From: Lusitaniella coriacea LEGE 07157
GTDB taxonomy: Bacteria > Cyanobacteriota > Cyanobacteriia > Cyanobacteriales > Spirulinaceae
Reading direction: 5' to 3'
Assembly: GCF_015207425.1 (NCBI RefSeq)
Contig: NZ_JADEWZ010000014.1
Location: 1 to 64,000 of the forward strand
DNA length: 64,000 bases
A program made the position numbers and the translations under genes. Numbering within the stretch: the stretch's first letter is position 1; each line of letters begins with the position of its first letter. Below the pieces are notes generated by a model. The model worked only from the letters and a program-made list of their open reading frames with translations, was not told where the DNA came from and made no database searches. This document shows, piece after piece, positions 1 through 9,768 of this stretch.

Positions 1-505
1 GGGTGGGGGGTGTGAAGGGAGCAGGGGCTGAGGGTGTAGGAGTTGGAGGAGCAGGAGTTGGGGGAGGGGTGAAGGGAGCAGGAGTTGGGGGAGCAGGAGG
101 GAGAGGGGGGATGCTCGGCGCTTCCGTCTCATTCTGAGCAACGTTCTGCTGCGTATCTTTAACTTTGGAGAAGGAGGGCAGGTCTTCGGGGGAATCGGCA
201 ACGGGAACAGGATGAACCCTCTCTTCTAAACCATTGAGAGGAATTTCGTTCGGAATCTCCGTATCGCTACTGACGGGAACGACGACGGATGAGAAAGGAT
301 TAAGATTTTCTACTGAAACAACGGGAGCGGCAGTTGTTTCAATGATGATTGATTCAATCTCCTCTGATTTTTCCTTTGTTTTATCGATGACCTTCTCAGA
401 TGAATTGCTCCTTGCGGGTTCTGATAAGCTGAGGATTGCCGCGATGCTTAGGGCGATCGCGATCGCGCAGCGATTGACTTTCTCGCACGCAGGAAATATA
501 CGCAT
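1..505 (-). CDS. Omp85/BamA-like outer-membrane assembly protein, N-terminal part (runs off the window)
   Basis: About 168 residues are visible, starting at the ATG on the complement of 503-505 and open to the window edge. The N-terminus is a signal peptide: basic start (residues 1-12), hydrophobic core AIAIALSIAAILSL, then SEPARS. A low-complexity acidic/Ser stretch follows, then from about residue 135 a proline-rich tail of PAPPTP-type repeats. Cyanobacterial Omp85/BamA proteins carry such a Pro-rich linker before their POTRA domains, and purC next to the Omp85 gene is a known cyanobacterial order (as in Synechocystis). The POTRA and barrel domains lie outside the window, so the identification rests on signal peptide, linker and neighbourhood. 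An in-frame GTG eight codons upstream of the chosen ATG is an alternative start. It could be another secreted Pro-rich protein. Confidence 0.6.
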   Translation of the reverse strand, partial: MRIFPACEKVNRCAIAIALSIAAILSLSEPARSNSSEKVIDKTKEKSEEIESIIIETTAAPVVSVENLNPFSSVVVPVSSDTEIPNEIPLNGLEERVHPVPVADSPEDLPSFSKVKDTQQNVAQNETEAPSIPPLPPAPPTPAPFTPPPTPAPPTPTPSAPAPFTPPT

Positions 506-580
506 AGTTTTATCTTTGTTTAGCACGTCCACACACCACACCTTGTAAATAATGAAATTTCGAGCGACATCAGACCATGA

Positions 581-1327
581 CTAATGTGTCATCTCCTTTT
601 GTGTCATAACAGCCTCAACGCGCTGAAGCACTTGCTGATAGGCTGCTTCAATCTGTCCCAAGTCACGACGAAATCGGTCTTTGTCCATCACCCGCTTTTG
701 GGGATCGCTCTCGGCTTGGTTCCACAGGCGACAGGTATCCGGGCTGATTTCATCCGCCAAACGTAATTGGCGATCGCGATCGAAACCAAATTCCAGTTTG
801 AAGTCTACCAGGAGAATCCCGCATTCGGCGAACAATTCCTGCAAATGTCGATCGATCTCTAAGGCTCGATCTTTGAGTTGTTCGAGTTGTTCGGGGGTAA
901 CCAGTTCGAGCAACAGCGCGCGATCGCGCGTCAGCAAGGGATCGCCTAAATCGTCGTCTTTGAGATAAAATTCCACCAAGGGAGCGGGGAGTTCTTTCCC
1001 TTCAGGCAATCCCGTTTGCCGACACAAACTCCCGGCGGCTACATTGCGTACCACAACTTCCAAAGGAATAATTTCCACCGCGCGAATTCGCATTTGGTTG
1101 GGAGCTGTTTGTTCGAGATAATGGGTGACAATCCCCTGAGTTTCGAGATACTCAAACAACAGCGCAGAAATTCGGCAATTGACTTCTCCTTTCCTTTGAA
1201 TTTGCCCGCGCTTGAGCGCGTTGAATGCCGTTGCATCATCTTTGAAATGCGCTAAAAAAATATCCGGTTCGTCTGTCGGATAAATAATCTTGGCTTTCCC
1301 TTCGTAACGCTTTGGAACTGACGACAT
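581..1327 (-). CDS. purC: Phosphoribosylaminoimidazole-succinocarboxamide synthase (SAICAR synthetase)
   Basis: PurC condenses CAIR with aspartate, using ATP, to form SAICAR in de novo purine synthesis in the cytoplasm. The 248-residue product is full length for a bacterial PurC. It opens with the typical YEGKAKIIY strand, then has EVVVRNVAAGS and, later, LLVDFKLEFG and ADEISPDTCRLW, all conserved PurC blocks around the ATP and substrate site. The stop codon lies about 75 bases upstream of the Omp85-like gene on the same strand, so the two may be co-transcribed. The ATG at 1325-1327 gives the usual PurC N-terminus. Confidence 0.96.
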   Translation of the reverse strand: MSSVPKRYEGKAKIIYPTDEPDIFLAHFKDDATAFNALKRGQIQRKGEVNCRISALLFEYLETQGIVTHYLEQTAPNQMRIRAVEIIPLEVVVRNVAAGSLCRQTGLPEGKELPAPLVEFYLKDDDLGDPLLTRDRALLLELVTPEQLEQLKDRALEIDRHLQELFAECGILLVDFKLEFGFDRDRQLRLADEISPDTCRLWNQAESDPQKRVMDKDRFRRDLGQIEAAYQQVLQRVEAVMTQKEMTH

Positions 1328-1637
1328 GGCAATGGGTAAAAAATAATTTTTGAATGGGGAACTCGGTCACAACTGTAGCAGACAATAGATTTCAAAGGGT
1401 TTTTAAAAAGGTTATTTTCTACTTGCCCCATCCCTTTGTCTTTCTCTTTTGGCAAAGCAGTCCAATTAAATTTTTAAGCAAAACTAGACAATTCGTTATT
1501 ATAGAGTTTTCCAACCGGACAAGCAGCAGACGGGCGATCGATCGAATTTGTTCCCATTGTTCGTTTCAGCGAGCGGGTGGGAAAAATAAAATGAGTAGCA
1601 GGACTATTTTGACTCGCAATCTAGCAGGGAGAGCGTC
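1328..1637. other. Intergenic region between purC and a small plus-strand gene
   Basis: These 310 bases are the divergent upstream region of purC and the 83-codon gene. The part next to purC is rich in A/T tracts. I see no convincing RNA gene, hairpin terminator or duplicated repeat. The open frame crossing it on the plus strand has no family signature and overlaps the real gene at 1638 in another frame, so it is not called. Confidence 0.4.
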
Positions 1638-1889
1638 ATGTCTAATGCCAACGAGCAATTTTCCACTGACAAACAACAGTTTTTATATCCCCGAACTTCC
1701 TATCGCGGGGAATTTACGCCAGAACGGTTGGTTTTCAATGCAAATTTACAAGAATTTGCCCAGCGCATCACCCTTGTTTGCAATTTAGAAACCGCAGGTA
1801 AAATTTCGACTGAAGATGCCTATAAACAAATTAAAGCCCTTTGGAAACAACTCAAGCAAAGTAAGAAAGAATTAGGACTCGACAAGTAG
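1638..1889 (+). CDS. Conserved small cyanobacterial protein (DUF7219-like)
   Basis: An 83-residue soluble protein preceded by an AGGGAG ribosome binding site 7 bases before the ATG. It has an N-terminal segment with YPRTSYRGEF, then two predicted helices ending in a lysine-rich tail (KALWKQLKQSKKELG). The pattern 'F.P..F.ANLQEFAQRI..IC.LETAGKI..E.AY..IK.LWK.LK' matches small conserved proteins that I recall as widespread in cyanobacteria (DUF7219); the family name is from memory. There is no catalytic motif and the function is unknown. It stands alone, 39 bases from the convergent 3' end of the cyclase gene. Confidence 0.7.
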   Translation: MSNANEQFSTDKQQFLYPRTSYRGEFTPERLVFNANLQEFAQRITLVCNLETAGKISTEDAYKQIKALWKQLKQSKKELGLDK

Positions 1890-1928
1890 GATCGATCCTT
1901 CCTTTCTGATTCTCCCGTCGAATTTATT

Positions 1929-4532
1929 TTATTTCGTCGTCATCGTGTGAATCCCATCCCAAGTTTCAGGGGGGGGAACTTTCAAGTACTGCTGCGATCG
2001 CGCCAGTTGGAGTTGAGTCGCGCGATCGTTGGGGTATAATTCCGTTGCATCGTGGAAAAGCGCGATCGCGTCCTTAAAATTTCGCTGTAGATAAGCATTG
2101 CGCCCGCAATGATAGAGATGCAAAAACTTCTCTAACTTCGGGTCAACGGTTTTCGGATCGATGTCGATTAACTCATAAATACTCACCGCCTGCATTTTTC
2201 CCTTCACGCGGGTTTTATCCAATTCTCGCACCAACAATCGCTTGTCCCCGCCACACAACTGGTAAGTAAACTCGCTAATAATAATGTCGCAGCCGTACTC
2301 CTTCGTCAAACTTTCCAAACGGGAACTCAAATTCACCCCATCCCCAATCACGGTATAGTCCATCCGCTTCTGGGAACCGATATTCCCCGACACCACTTCC
2401 CCCGAACTAATCCCAATGCCGAACCGAATCAACGGTTGGCGCTTGAAAATTCTCACCCGATTAAACTCCGCCAAGCGACGGCGCATATCCAACGCCGACT
2501 GCACCGACATCCAAGCATGATTTTCCTTCAAGGGTAGCGGCGCGCCAAACACCGCCATCAGCGCATCGCCAATAAACTTATCCAGCGTCCCCTTATAATT
2601 AAAAACTGCCTCTACCATCGTCTCAAAATACTTATTGAGCAACGCCACCACTTCCGTTGCTTCTAAATTCTCCGTGAGGGTGGTGTAGCCGCGAATATCG
2701 GAAAAGAGAATCGTCACCTCCTTCCGTTCCCCCACCATCAAAGCATCGTCTCCCAACGCCATCACCTGTTCTGCTACCCCAGGAGTCATATAGCGGTAAA
2801 GGGTCGATTTCATCCGCTTCTCGTTGCTAATATCCTCCAGAACCACTAACCCCCCGCGGACTCGTCCCTCTGGATTGGTGAGAGGATTCACGGTTAAGTT
2901 AAGACTGCGTTCGATTGCATGGATTTTAGATCGATCTAAAATCAGTCTGCCGTTCGTTCCTAGGGGTGCTTCATTCCAAGGAATATAAACATCCGCGCGA
3001 TCTCGATGAGGAAGAGCGAGAATATAGTGAATCGCCGACTTTTTAACTGGCTCCCCAGCAGCATTTTTTGGATCTATCCCGTCAATCACATACACGCCCA
3101 CCTTAAGACTCTGTTCGGGAACGTAATGTTTTGCCCCAGTTTGAAAACTATCCGTCAGTCGCCGTTGCAAATCGTCAACGGGAACCACTTCCCAAACATA
3201 GCGTCCAATCAGCTTACACTCCCACAAACTTCGCAGGGGCAAATTGTGCAACTCCTCAGAAGGATAGCCCAGCAACTCTAGCGCCGCATCGTTAATCGTG
3301 ACAATTTTTCCCTCTAAATCCGTCGAGATCACCGCATCGGAAAGACTGGCGAGAATATCCTTTTGGTACTGTTTTTCTGTGAGAACTGCTTCAAATAATT
3401 TGGCATTTTCCAAGGCAATTCCCGCTTGGATATTAAACGCCTGCATGAACTCTTCATCAGAAGAAGTAAAACTTCCTTGTTCCTTATTAATTAGTTGCGT
3501 TACCCCAATTAAATCCCCTGCGGAGTTGAAAACGGGCATACAGAGAATATTGCGCGTGCGATATCCCGTGCGCTTATCCGTAGAGGGGTCAAAGCGAGGA
3601 TCGTTGTAAGCATCGGGAATATTGAGGGTTTTTCCCGTAGAAGCCACGTAGCCGGCAATCCCGCGACTTGCCGGGATGCGAATTTCCATCATTGTCTTCC
3701 CATCGGCTTTCGCCACCTTACTCCACAACTCGTTTTTCTCTTTGCTGAGGAGAAATAGGGTACTGCGATCCGCTTTCATCAATCGCCGCGCCTGTTCCAT
3801 CACCGATCTCAGGGTTGCTTCCAAGTCCAAACTCTGACCGAGACTGGAGGTTGCTTTGAGCAAAGCTGCCGCACCGCGCTGGTTTCGCGCTGCCATATAA
3901 AAGGATTGGCAGGTTTCGAGAATAATGCCAATGGAGGCGGTAAAGTCGCGGAAATGTTGTTCGTCCGTTTCGTCAAACGGTTCCCCTCCCGCTTTATTCA
4001 GCAGTTGAACCACCGCAACCACTTGCTGGCGGCTGCTGAGAATGGGCATACAGAGGAGCGTTTTGGTTTGATATCCGGGATATTCGTCGATTTCTTTGTT
4101 AAATAGGTGATGTTGTTCTGCATCGGCAATATTCAGGCTTTTTCCCGTTGCGGCAACATGACCGACAATTCCCACATTAATGGGAAGGCGCAAGTCTCTT
4201 GTTTCTCCTGTCTCGCCGCGATTCACTTTCGACCACAGCATCCCTTTGTCCTCGTCCACCAGGAAAATTGTCGTGCGATCTGCTTTGAGAATTTGACCGA
4301 TTTTGAGCGTAAAAGCCTCCATAACTTGCTCTAGCATCGTTTCCAACGCTTCGCTGTTAATCATATCGATCGCGCGAAGAAATTGCTGAAACTCAGCCGT
4401 AATGAAATCCAGCAGGCAAATAAACTCCCCAATCGACAGGTCTTTCACCCGATTGGTCAAGGCACTCGTTCGGTTAAGCTGCGTCAGTTGCGTCAGCGTT
4501 GCTAGGATGCTCCCAGTGTTCGATAGTGTCAT
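1929..4532 (-). CDS. CyaB-type adenylate cyclase: GAF-GAF-PAS-cyclase with C-terminal TPR-like tail
   Basis: This 867-residue protein makes cAMP from ATP. Domain order: N-terminal helices (1-60), GAF-A (about 60-215), GAF-B (235-385), PAS (390-560) and class III cyclase (about 590-790), ending in a TPR-like helix pair. This is the architecture and length of Anabaena CyaB1/CyaB2, whose GAF domains bind cAMP. Both GAFs carry the NKxnFx3DE motif (NKAGGEPFDETDE and NKEQGSFTSSDE). The catalytic domain has metal-binding Asp612 (FSDIRG) and Asp656 (FIGDAL), purine-selecting Lys652, and the N..SR transition-state pair in VNLSSRLE, so it should be active. No membrane segment is seen, so it is cytosolic. 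cAMP feedback activation through GAF is inferred from the Anabaena enzymes. Confidence 0.93.
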   Translation of the reverse strand: MTLSNTGSILATLTQLTQLNRTSALTNRVKDLSIGEFICLLDFITAEFQQFLRAIDMINSEALETMLEQVMEAFTLKIGQILKADRTTIFLVDEDKGMLWSKVNRGETGETRDLRLPINVGIVGHVAATGKSLNIADAEQHHLFNKEIDEYPGYQTKTLLCMPILSSRQQVVAVVQLLNKAGGEPFDETDEQHFRDFTASIGIILETCQSFYMAARNQRGAAALLKATSSLGQSLDLEATLRSVMEQARRLMKADRSTLFLLSKEKNELWSKVAKADGKTMMEIRIPASRGIAGYVASTGKTLNIPDAYNDPRFDPSTDKRTGYRTRNILCMPVFNSAGDLIGVTQLINKEQGSFTSSDEEFMQAFNIQAGIALENAKLFEAVLTEKQYQKDILASLSDAVISTDLEGKIVTINDAALELLGYPSEELHNLPLRSLWECKLIGRYVWEVVPVDDLQRRLTDSFQTGAKHYVPEQSLKVGVYVIDGIDPKNAAGEPVKKSAIHYILALPHRDRADVYIPWNEAPLGTNGRLILDRSKIHAIERSLNLTVNPLTNPEGRVRGGLVVLEDISNEKRMKSTLYRYMTPGVAEQVMALGDDALMVGERKEVTILFSDIRGYTTLTENLEATEVVALLNKYFETMVEAVFNYKGTLDKFIGDALMAVFGAPLPLKENHAWMSVQSALDMRRRLAEFNRVRIFKRQPLIRFGIGISSGEVVSGNIGSQKRMDYTVIGDGVNLSSRLESLTKEYGCDIIISEFTYQLCGGDKRLLVRELDKTRVKGKMQAVSIYELIDIDPKTVDPKLEKFLHLYHCGRNAYLQRNFKDAIALFHDATELYPNDRATQLQLARSQQYLKVPPPETWDGIHTMTTK

Positions 4533-5030
4533 GTGTGAATCGTGCTAAATCAGTGTTAGCGTGGCGGATTTAGAGTCAAAGAAGCAATTGGGAGTCGGAG
4601 GTATAGGATTCAGCACCCCCCCAGTCTACTGCAACAACCAGTCCAAAAAAACTCAACGAGCCGCATAAAGATTAAGTCGATAGGAAGACTAACCTTCAAG
4701 CCAATCATAACAATCGCTTAAGGGTAAGACTGTTGTTTGGACAACAGACAGACTTAAAGCAGGAGATCGCACTTGATTTCGCAATAGCAAAGGAAAAAAC
4801 CTACCTAGTAGCAAACATCTGAATTGACACTCTAGTATCAATGCTCAACCCTGAAGATCGAACAAGCAAACCATTTTGATTTTTATAGAAGAATTATGCT
4901 TATTTAATTCAGTATATTGACTTAACAGAGAATATACAAAGTTTAGCGTACTCAGGGCGGATCGGTCACTAGGGCGAGCCTTCCCCACAGTCATCGCTGA
5001 CGAGCGGCGGGTTTGGATTACAATCAGGGG
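4533..5030. other. Divergent upstream region between adenylate cyclase and GH116 gene
   Basis: This stretch of about 500 bases holds no credible gene. It must contain both divergent promoters. A 7-bp stem hairpin (CTGTTGT / ACAACAG, loop TTGG) sits at 4730-4747 without a T tract, so it is not an evident terminator. The region is A/T-rich from 4860 to 4950, with TTGACT and TTGACA-like hexamers near 4917 and 4823 that could be -35 elements. I cannot assign a start site. Confidence 0.35.
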
Positions 5031-7451
5031 ATGATCTTTCAAATTCCTCGTCCCGAAATTCCTGCTTGCGCTTGGAAGCGTCCCATTGGTTTAGGATGGG
5101 ATAGCCCTTATACCGTTCGTTATGCCAGCAACCTCGATGATGGTCCTTGGCATGGAATGCCTCTCGGCGGTTTAGGCGCGGGTTGTATTGGTCGTTCGCC
5201 CCGTGGCGACTTTAATCTCTGGCATTTTGATGGCGGCGAACATATTTTCAACAGTCTTCCCGCCTGCCAATTTAGTATTTTCGAGCAACCCGAAGGTGGC
5301 GAAGCTCAAGCCTATGCACTGTGTACCGAAGCGCCTGCTGATGGCAGTTTGTCGCGCTGGCGGTGGTATCCCCAGGAAAAGGGAACTTACGCGGCACTTT
5401 ATCCCCGCAGTTGGTGGGAGTATGAGGGGGTTTTTGCTAGCGAACTGATTTGCGAGCAATTTTCTCCGGTTTGGGCGGGATGTTACCAAGAATCGAGCTA
5501 TCCCGTTGCGGTTTTTGAGTGGACGGTTCACAATCCTACGGATCGACCGATTACCCTCAGTATTATGCTGACGTGGCAAAATACGGTGGGTTGGTTTACC
5601 AATGCGGTGAAAACGCCTCAAGTGCGGGTACGCGACGATGGCAGTCCGGTGTATGACTATCAACCCCGTTGGGGAGACAGTACGGGGAATTTTAATCAGT
5701 GGATTACGGATTTCCATCGGGTGGGATGTTTGTTCAATCGAGTCCGTCCCTATGAGGATATTCGGGAAGGAGAGGGGCAAATCGCGATCGCGAGTATTAC
5801 CAATCCCGCGACGGAAACCTACTATTTAGGGCGTTGGAACCCCGAAGGCGATGGCGGGGAAGTATGGGATTATTTCGCGGGAAACGGCACGCTACCGGAT
5901 ACGGAAGATGAAACTCCCGCTTCTCCGGGGGAACAAATTGCGGCAGCAATGACCATTCGCTTCACTGTTCGTCCGGGAAAAACGCGCAAAATCCCCTTTT
6001 TCTTAGCCTGGGACTTTCCCGTTACCGAATTTTCAGAAGGAGTCAACTATTATCGCCGCCACAGCGACTTTTTCGCCCGCACGGGGAATAATGCTTGGAC
6101 GGTGGTTCGCACGGCACTCAAGCACAGCGATGTCTGGAAGGAGAAGATCGAGGCGTGGCAATCGCCGATTCTCAAGCGAGAGGATTTGCCCGATTGGTTT
6201 AAGATGGCGCTGTTTAACGAGTTATATTTGCTCGTGGATGGGGGAACCCTGTGGACGGCAGCGACGGAAAACGATCCTGTCGGACAGTTCGCGATGTTGG
6301 AGTGCTTGGATTACCGTTGGTACGAAAGTTTGGACGTGCGCCTCTACGGATCTTTCGCATTGATGATGCTGTTTCCGCGATTGGATAAGGCGGTGCTTGA
6401 AGCGTTTGCCCGCGCAATTCCCAAAGGAGACGATACGCCTCGAATTATCGGTTACAACCAAGCCCCAGCGATTCGGAAAGCTCCCGGTGCAACGCCTCAC
6501 GATTTGGGCGCGCCGAACGAACATCCTTGGGAAAAAACGAACTACACCAGCTATCAAGATTGCAATCAGTGGAAGGATTTAGCCTGCGATTTTGTGTTGC
6601 AGGTATATCGGGATTACGTGTTGACGGGGGCAAAGGATACGGCATTTTTGTGGGAGTGTTGGCACGCGATTCCCATTGCCCTTGATTATTTAAAAACCTT
6701 CGATTTGGATGGGGATGGAATTCCGGAGAATTCTGGCGCGCCGGATCAAACTTTTGACGATTGGCAGTTGCGCGGGATTAGTGCCTATTGTGGGGGGTTG
6801 TGGATTGCGGCATTGGAAGCCGCGATCGCGATTGGTAAAATTTTGAGGGAAAATCCTCCGGAGATTCCCACTCTCGAACCAGAAGATTACCCCGATTCCA
6901 TCGATCGCGCGATCGCATCATACCAATCTTGGCTCGCTCAAGCGCGCCCCATCTACCAAGAAAAACTTTGGAATGGAAACTACTACCGTCTCGATAGTGA
7001 AAGCGGTTCGGAAGTGGTTATGTTGGATCAACTCTGCGGTCAATTTTACGCCCAATTATTGGGATTGCCCGATGTGGTTGAACGCAAATATGTTGAAATT
7101 GCCCTGAAAAATATTTACCAATCCTGCTTCCTCAAGTTTCACAATGGGGAATTCGGCGCGGCAAATGGCGTAATGCCCGACGGAACTCCAGAAAACCCTG
7201 ACGCAACTCATCCCCTCGAAGTTTGGACGGGGATTAATTTTGGTTTGGCGGCATTTTTGTTGCAAATGGGGATGAAGGATGAAGCGTTCCAAATAGCAGA
7301 AGTTGTGGTTAAACAAGTGTATGAAAATGGCTTGCAGTTTCGCACCCCCGAAGCGATTACCCCCGAAGGAACGTTCCGCGCGAGTCACTATTTAAGGGCG
7401 ATGGCAATTTGGGCAATGTATGGAATGCTGGATTCAGTTAACAGCGCCTGA
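5031..7451 (+). CDS. GH116 glycosidase (non-lysosomal glucosylceramidase / beta-glucosidase family)
   Basis: About 806 residues. The N-terminal beta-rich domain has MPLGGLGAGCIGRSPRGDFNLW, the family hallmark of GBA2-like proteins, and an (alpha/alpha)6 barrel follows. By comparison with human GBA2 and the Thermoanaerobacterium enzyme, the nucleophile is the Glu of MLECLDYRWYES (residue 424 from this start) and the acid/base is the Asp of APDQTFDDW (residue 572). Both are present. Substrates in the family are beta-glucosides, beta-xylosides or glucosylceramide; the substrate here is unknown. No signal peptide is seen, so it is probably cytoplasmic. Start choice: ATG at 5031; an in-frame TTG at 5013 is possible. 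It has no same-strand partner close by. Confidence 0.9.
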   Translation: MIFQIPRPEIPACAWKRPIGLGWDSPYTVRYASNLDDGPWHGMPLGGLGAGCIGRSPRGDFNLWHFDGGEHIFNSLPACQFSIFEQPEGGEAQAYALCTEAPADGSLSRWRWYPQEKGTYAALYPRSWWEYEGVFASELICEQFSPVWAGCYQESSYPVAVFEWTVHNPTDRPITLSIMLTWQNTVGWFTNAVKTPQVRVRDDGSPVYDYQPRWGDSTGNFNQWITDFHRVGCLFNRVRPYEDIREGEGQIAIASITNPATETYYLGRWNPEGDGGEVWDYFAGNGTLPDTEDETPASPGEQIAAAMTIRFTVRPGKTRKIPFFLAWDFPVTEFSEGVNYYRRHSDFFARTGNNAWTVVRTALKHSDVWKEKIEAWQSPILKREDLPDWFKMALFNELYLLVDGGTLWTAATENDPVGQFAMLECLDYRWYESLDVRLYGSFALMMLFPRLDKAVLEAFARAIPKGDDTPRIIGYNQAPAIRKAPGATPHDLGAPNEHPWEKTNYTSYQDCNQWKDLACDFVLQVYRDYVLTGAKDTAFLWECWHAIPIALDYLKTFDLDGDGIPENSGAPDQTFDDWQLRGISAYCGGLWIAALEAAIAIGKILRENPPEIPTLEPEDYPDSIDRAIASYQSWLAQARPIYQEKLWNGNYYRLDSESGSEVVMLDQLCGQFYAQLLGLPDVVERKYVEIALKNIYQSCFLKFHNGEFGAANGVMPDGTPENPDATHPLEVWTGINFGLAAFLLQMGMKDEAFQIAEVVVKQVYENGLQFRTPEAITPEGTFRASHYLRAMAIWAMYGMLDSVNSA

Positions 7452-7575
7452 CGGCGAGGCAGAGGGCAGTAGGCAGAAGGGGCAAGCCTACGCCGACAGA
7501 GAAAGTGAGAAACTTGGTTCTCAAGATGTACATCAAGACTCTCGGAAGGAAGAAGAGTTATCAGAAGTATATTTC

Positions 7576-7660
7576 GTGTAGAGTGGGTAATGCCGCAATT
7601 CAATAAATATCTTCCCGTTTGGTTTTATACTCACCGTGACTCACCAAAACTTAGATTTGT
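7576..7660. repeat. Dispersed intergenic repeat, copy 1 of a GGGTGGGTAATGCCGCAAT family
   Basis: This segment starts with GTGGGTAATGCCGCAATT and continues to CTCACCAAAAC. It matches the segment at 21538-21622 between the CIS sheath and tube genes: same leading block, then ATAAA-ATCT, then a closing CACCAA that partly inverts the opening GGGTGGGT. It looks like a small non-coding palindromic-ended repeat. Confidence 0.6.
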
Positions 7661-7690
7661 AATCGCTTTAAGATAAATTGATTTGGATTA

Positions 7691-8812
7691 ATGAGAAAGC
7701 GAATTTTAGGGGCGCTATTCAGCTATAGCGTTATCGGTTTGATTACATTGGGGTTGATTGAGGGGATCTTACAACTGGTTCAACTGCAATCAATTCGTTC
7801 GATTGAAATTGCACGAAAGCTGTATCAATTATCGAGTCGAGAAGAGTATTTAGGGCGTTATTGCCATTCTTATATTTGGAAATCTAACTTTATTCAAGCC
7901 TATGGACAACATCGAGAAGATTTTTTGAGTTCTAGCGGATTACACGTTCCCCATAAAACGCGCGGTTGGACGACAAAACCCAATGTTACTGTTGAAGTTG
8001 GGGAGAAACAATACACGACAAATAATCGCGGTCATCGTTCCCAAAAAGATTATCAGGAAGACGAAAGAAAATATTCAGTTCTGATTGTGGGAGATTCTTA
8101 TACATTTGGTAGCGATGCTGATGATTCTTACGCTTGGACGAATTTGTTACAACAAAAAGACGAGCGATTGCAGGTTATTAATTTGGCGGTTGGAGGATAT
8201 GGAATCGATCAGATGTACGTAACGCTGAAAGAGGAAATTGATTCCTACAATCCGGATTTGGTTATGGTTGCTTATATTAGCGATGATGTTTTTCGACTGA
8301 AGTATGATTTTCGGGATTATAAAAAGCCAACACTTCAGGTAAAGGGGGGAAATCTGGAGATCGAGAATACTCCCATCGGCGGAATTGAGGAAACACATCA
8401 AGAAATCAAAGCAGAATTGCAAAAAGAAGATATTGCAATCTTAAAGCTGGACGATCTTCTTTTTAACTTAAAGATATCCTGTCGCTATCCGCCCTATTCG
8501 CTATTTAGTAAAGTGATGGGACAAATGCAACTTCTTGCTTGGGAAGAATCAGCTCAGTTTTTAGCTGTTTATTTAGCGAGTGGTGCCGAAGTGGAAGAAA
8601 AATCTCATGAAAGCCGAGGGGAAGAAGTTTTTCAGCGATGGGCTGAAGAAAATGAGATTGAGACATTAAATACACGCCCTTATTTTTTGCAAGGAAGTGG
8701 CTACCAAGGAGGACATTACCAACAAGCAGAGGCAACGATAGTTAGCGATACAGTTTATGATAAAATAATGGACTTAGAGTCTTGGAAAAAATTTGTTGAA
8801 ACCAATCGATAA
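7691..8812 (+). CDS. Membrane-anchored SGNH/GDSL hydrolase-like protein
   Basis: 373 residues. One N-terminal transmembrane segment (about residues 6-28) precedes an SGNH-type domain, so the domain should face the periplasm or lumen. Block I is VGDSYTFG, with candidate nucleophile Ser136. Block II is NLAVGGYGIDQ with its oxyanion Gly. A block III-like YISDDVFR follows. Block V is represented by His342 in GGHYQQAE, without the classical DxxH. SGNH proteins hydrolyse or transfer acyl groups on lipids, polysaccharides or peptidoglycan; the substrate here cannot be told. It lies 38 bases before thrB on the same strand, but no functional link is apparent. Confidence 0.75.
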   Translation: MRKRILGALFSYSVIGLITLGLIEGILQLVQLQSIRSIEIARKLYQLSSREEYLGRYCHSYIWKSNFIQAYGQHREDFLSSSGLHVPHKTRGWTTKPNVTVEVGEKQYTTNNRGHRSQKDYQEDERKYSVLIVGDSYTFGSDADDSYAWTNLLQQKDERLQVINLAVGGYGIDQMYVTLKEEIDSYNPDLVMVAYISDDVFRLKYDFRDYKKPTLQVKGGNLEIENTPIGGIEETHQEIKAELQKEDIAILKLDDLLFNLKISCRYPPYSLFSKVMGQMQLLAWEESAQFLAVYLASGAEVEEKSHESRGEEVFQRWAEENEIETLNTRPYFLQGSGYQGGHYQQAEATIVSDTVYDKIMDLESWKKFVETNR

Positions 8813-8850
8813 ATTGAGGCTATTTCATTGATTTATTAAAAATTGAATTA

Positions 8851-9768
8851 ATGTTTATTACGGTAAAAGTCCCCGGAACAACGGCTAATTTAGGTGCTGG
8901 CTTTGATTGCATTGGCGCAGCACTAACAATTTATAATCAATTTACATTTACTCTTCTTGAAAATCCCACCGCTTCGGTACAAATTGAAGTGAAAGGAACA
9001 GAAGCAGAACGAGTAAGTCGAGATGAGAGTAATTTGGCGTATCGCGCGTTTGCCAAGCTCTACGAACATATCGGAAAAACAATTCCCGCGATCGCGCTGG
9101 AAATCGATTTAGGCATCCCTATGGCACGCGGCTTGGGCAGTTCGGCGACGGCAATTGTGGGGGGATTAGTGGGAGCCAATCACCTGGCAGGAACGCCCCT
9201 AGACCCCTCAGAAGTGATGGAACTCGCGATCGCGCTGGAAGGACATCCCGATAACGTTGTCCCGGCATTTTTGGGCAACTGTCAGCTTAGTATTGCGGTG
9301 GGAAATCAGTGGGAAATTTGCCCGATTCCTTGGCATTCCGCGATCGCGCCTGTGGTGGCGATCCCCAATTTTGAACTCTCCACAGAAGAAGCGCGATCCG
9401 TTCTTCCCCAACAAATTAGCCGCAGCGATGCCATTTTCAACATTTCTCGCCTGGGGTTACTTTTGCGGGGATTAGACGAGAATAACGCAAACTGGCTGCG
9501 CGCTGCCCTAGATGACAAACTGCACCAACCCTATCGTAAAAGTCTAATTCGCGGCTACGAGGCAGTAGAAGCTGCCGCGATCGCGTCGGGAGCCTATGGA
9601 ATGGTGATTAGCGGTGCGGGTCCTACACTTCTCGCTCTTGCGGAAACTCAACAGGCAGAAGGGGTTGCAGCCGCAATGAAAACAGCTTGGGAGTCCCTTG
9701 AAATTGTGGCAAATACCTTTACCCTCACCTTAGATAAGCAAGGAGCAAAGCAAAGCCTTAAGCGTTAA
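8851..9768 (+). CDS. thrB: Homoserine kinase
   Basis: ThrB phosphorylates L-homoserine with ATP, the step before threonine synthase. The 305-residue protein is the normal length and has the GHMP-kinase signature. VPGTTANLGAGFDCIG is at the N-terminus, the ATP-binding loop is PMARGLGSSATAIVGG (about residues 90-105), and the C-terminal motif is GMVISGAGPTLLALAE. These three blocks together distinguish homoserine kinase from other GHMP kinases. It follows the SGNH gene at a short distance and precedes glyA by about 250 bases; the latter is a one-carbon/amino-acid gene but not evidently in the same operon. Confidence 0.96.
   Translation: MFITVKVPGTTANLGAGFDCIGAALTIYNQFTFTLLENPTASVQIEVKGTEAERVSRDESNLAYRAFAKLYEHIGKTIPAIALEIDLGIPMARGLGSSATAIVGGLVGANHLAGTPLDPSEVMELAIALEGHPDNVVPAFLGNCQLSIAVGNQWEICPIPWHSAIAPVVAIPNFELSTEEARSVLPQQISRSDAIFNISRLGLLLRGLDENNANWLRAALDDKLHQPYRKSLIRGYEAVEAAAIASGAYGMVISGAGPTLLALAETQQAEGVAAAMKTAWESLEIVANTFTLTLDKQGAKQSLKR

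Noticed and set aside
234-548. Plus-strand open frame of 104 codons
   Set aside because: It lies opposite the signal peptide and Pro-rich part of the Omp85-like gene; its sequence has no family features and the minus-strand reading explains the base composition.
1354-1788. Plus-strand open frame of 144 codons
   Set aside because: It overlaps the conserved 83-residue gene in another frame and starts in the purC promoter region; no family signature.
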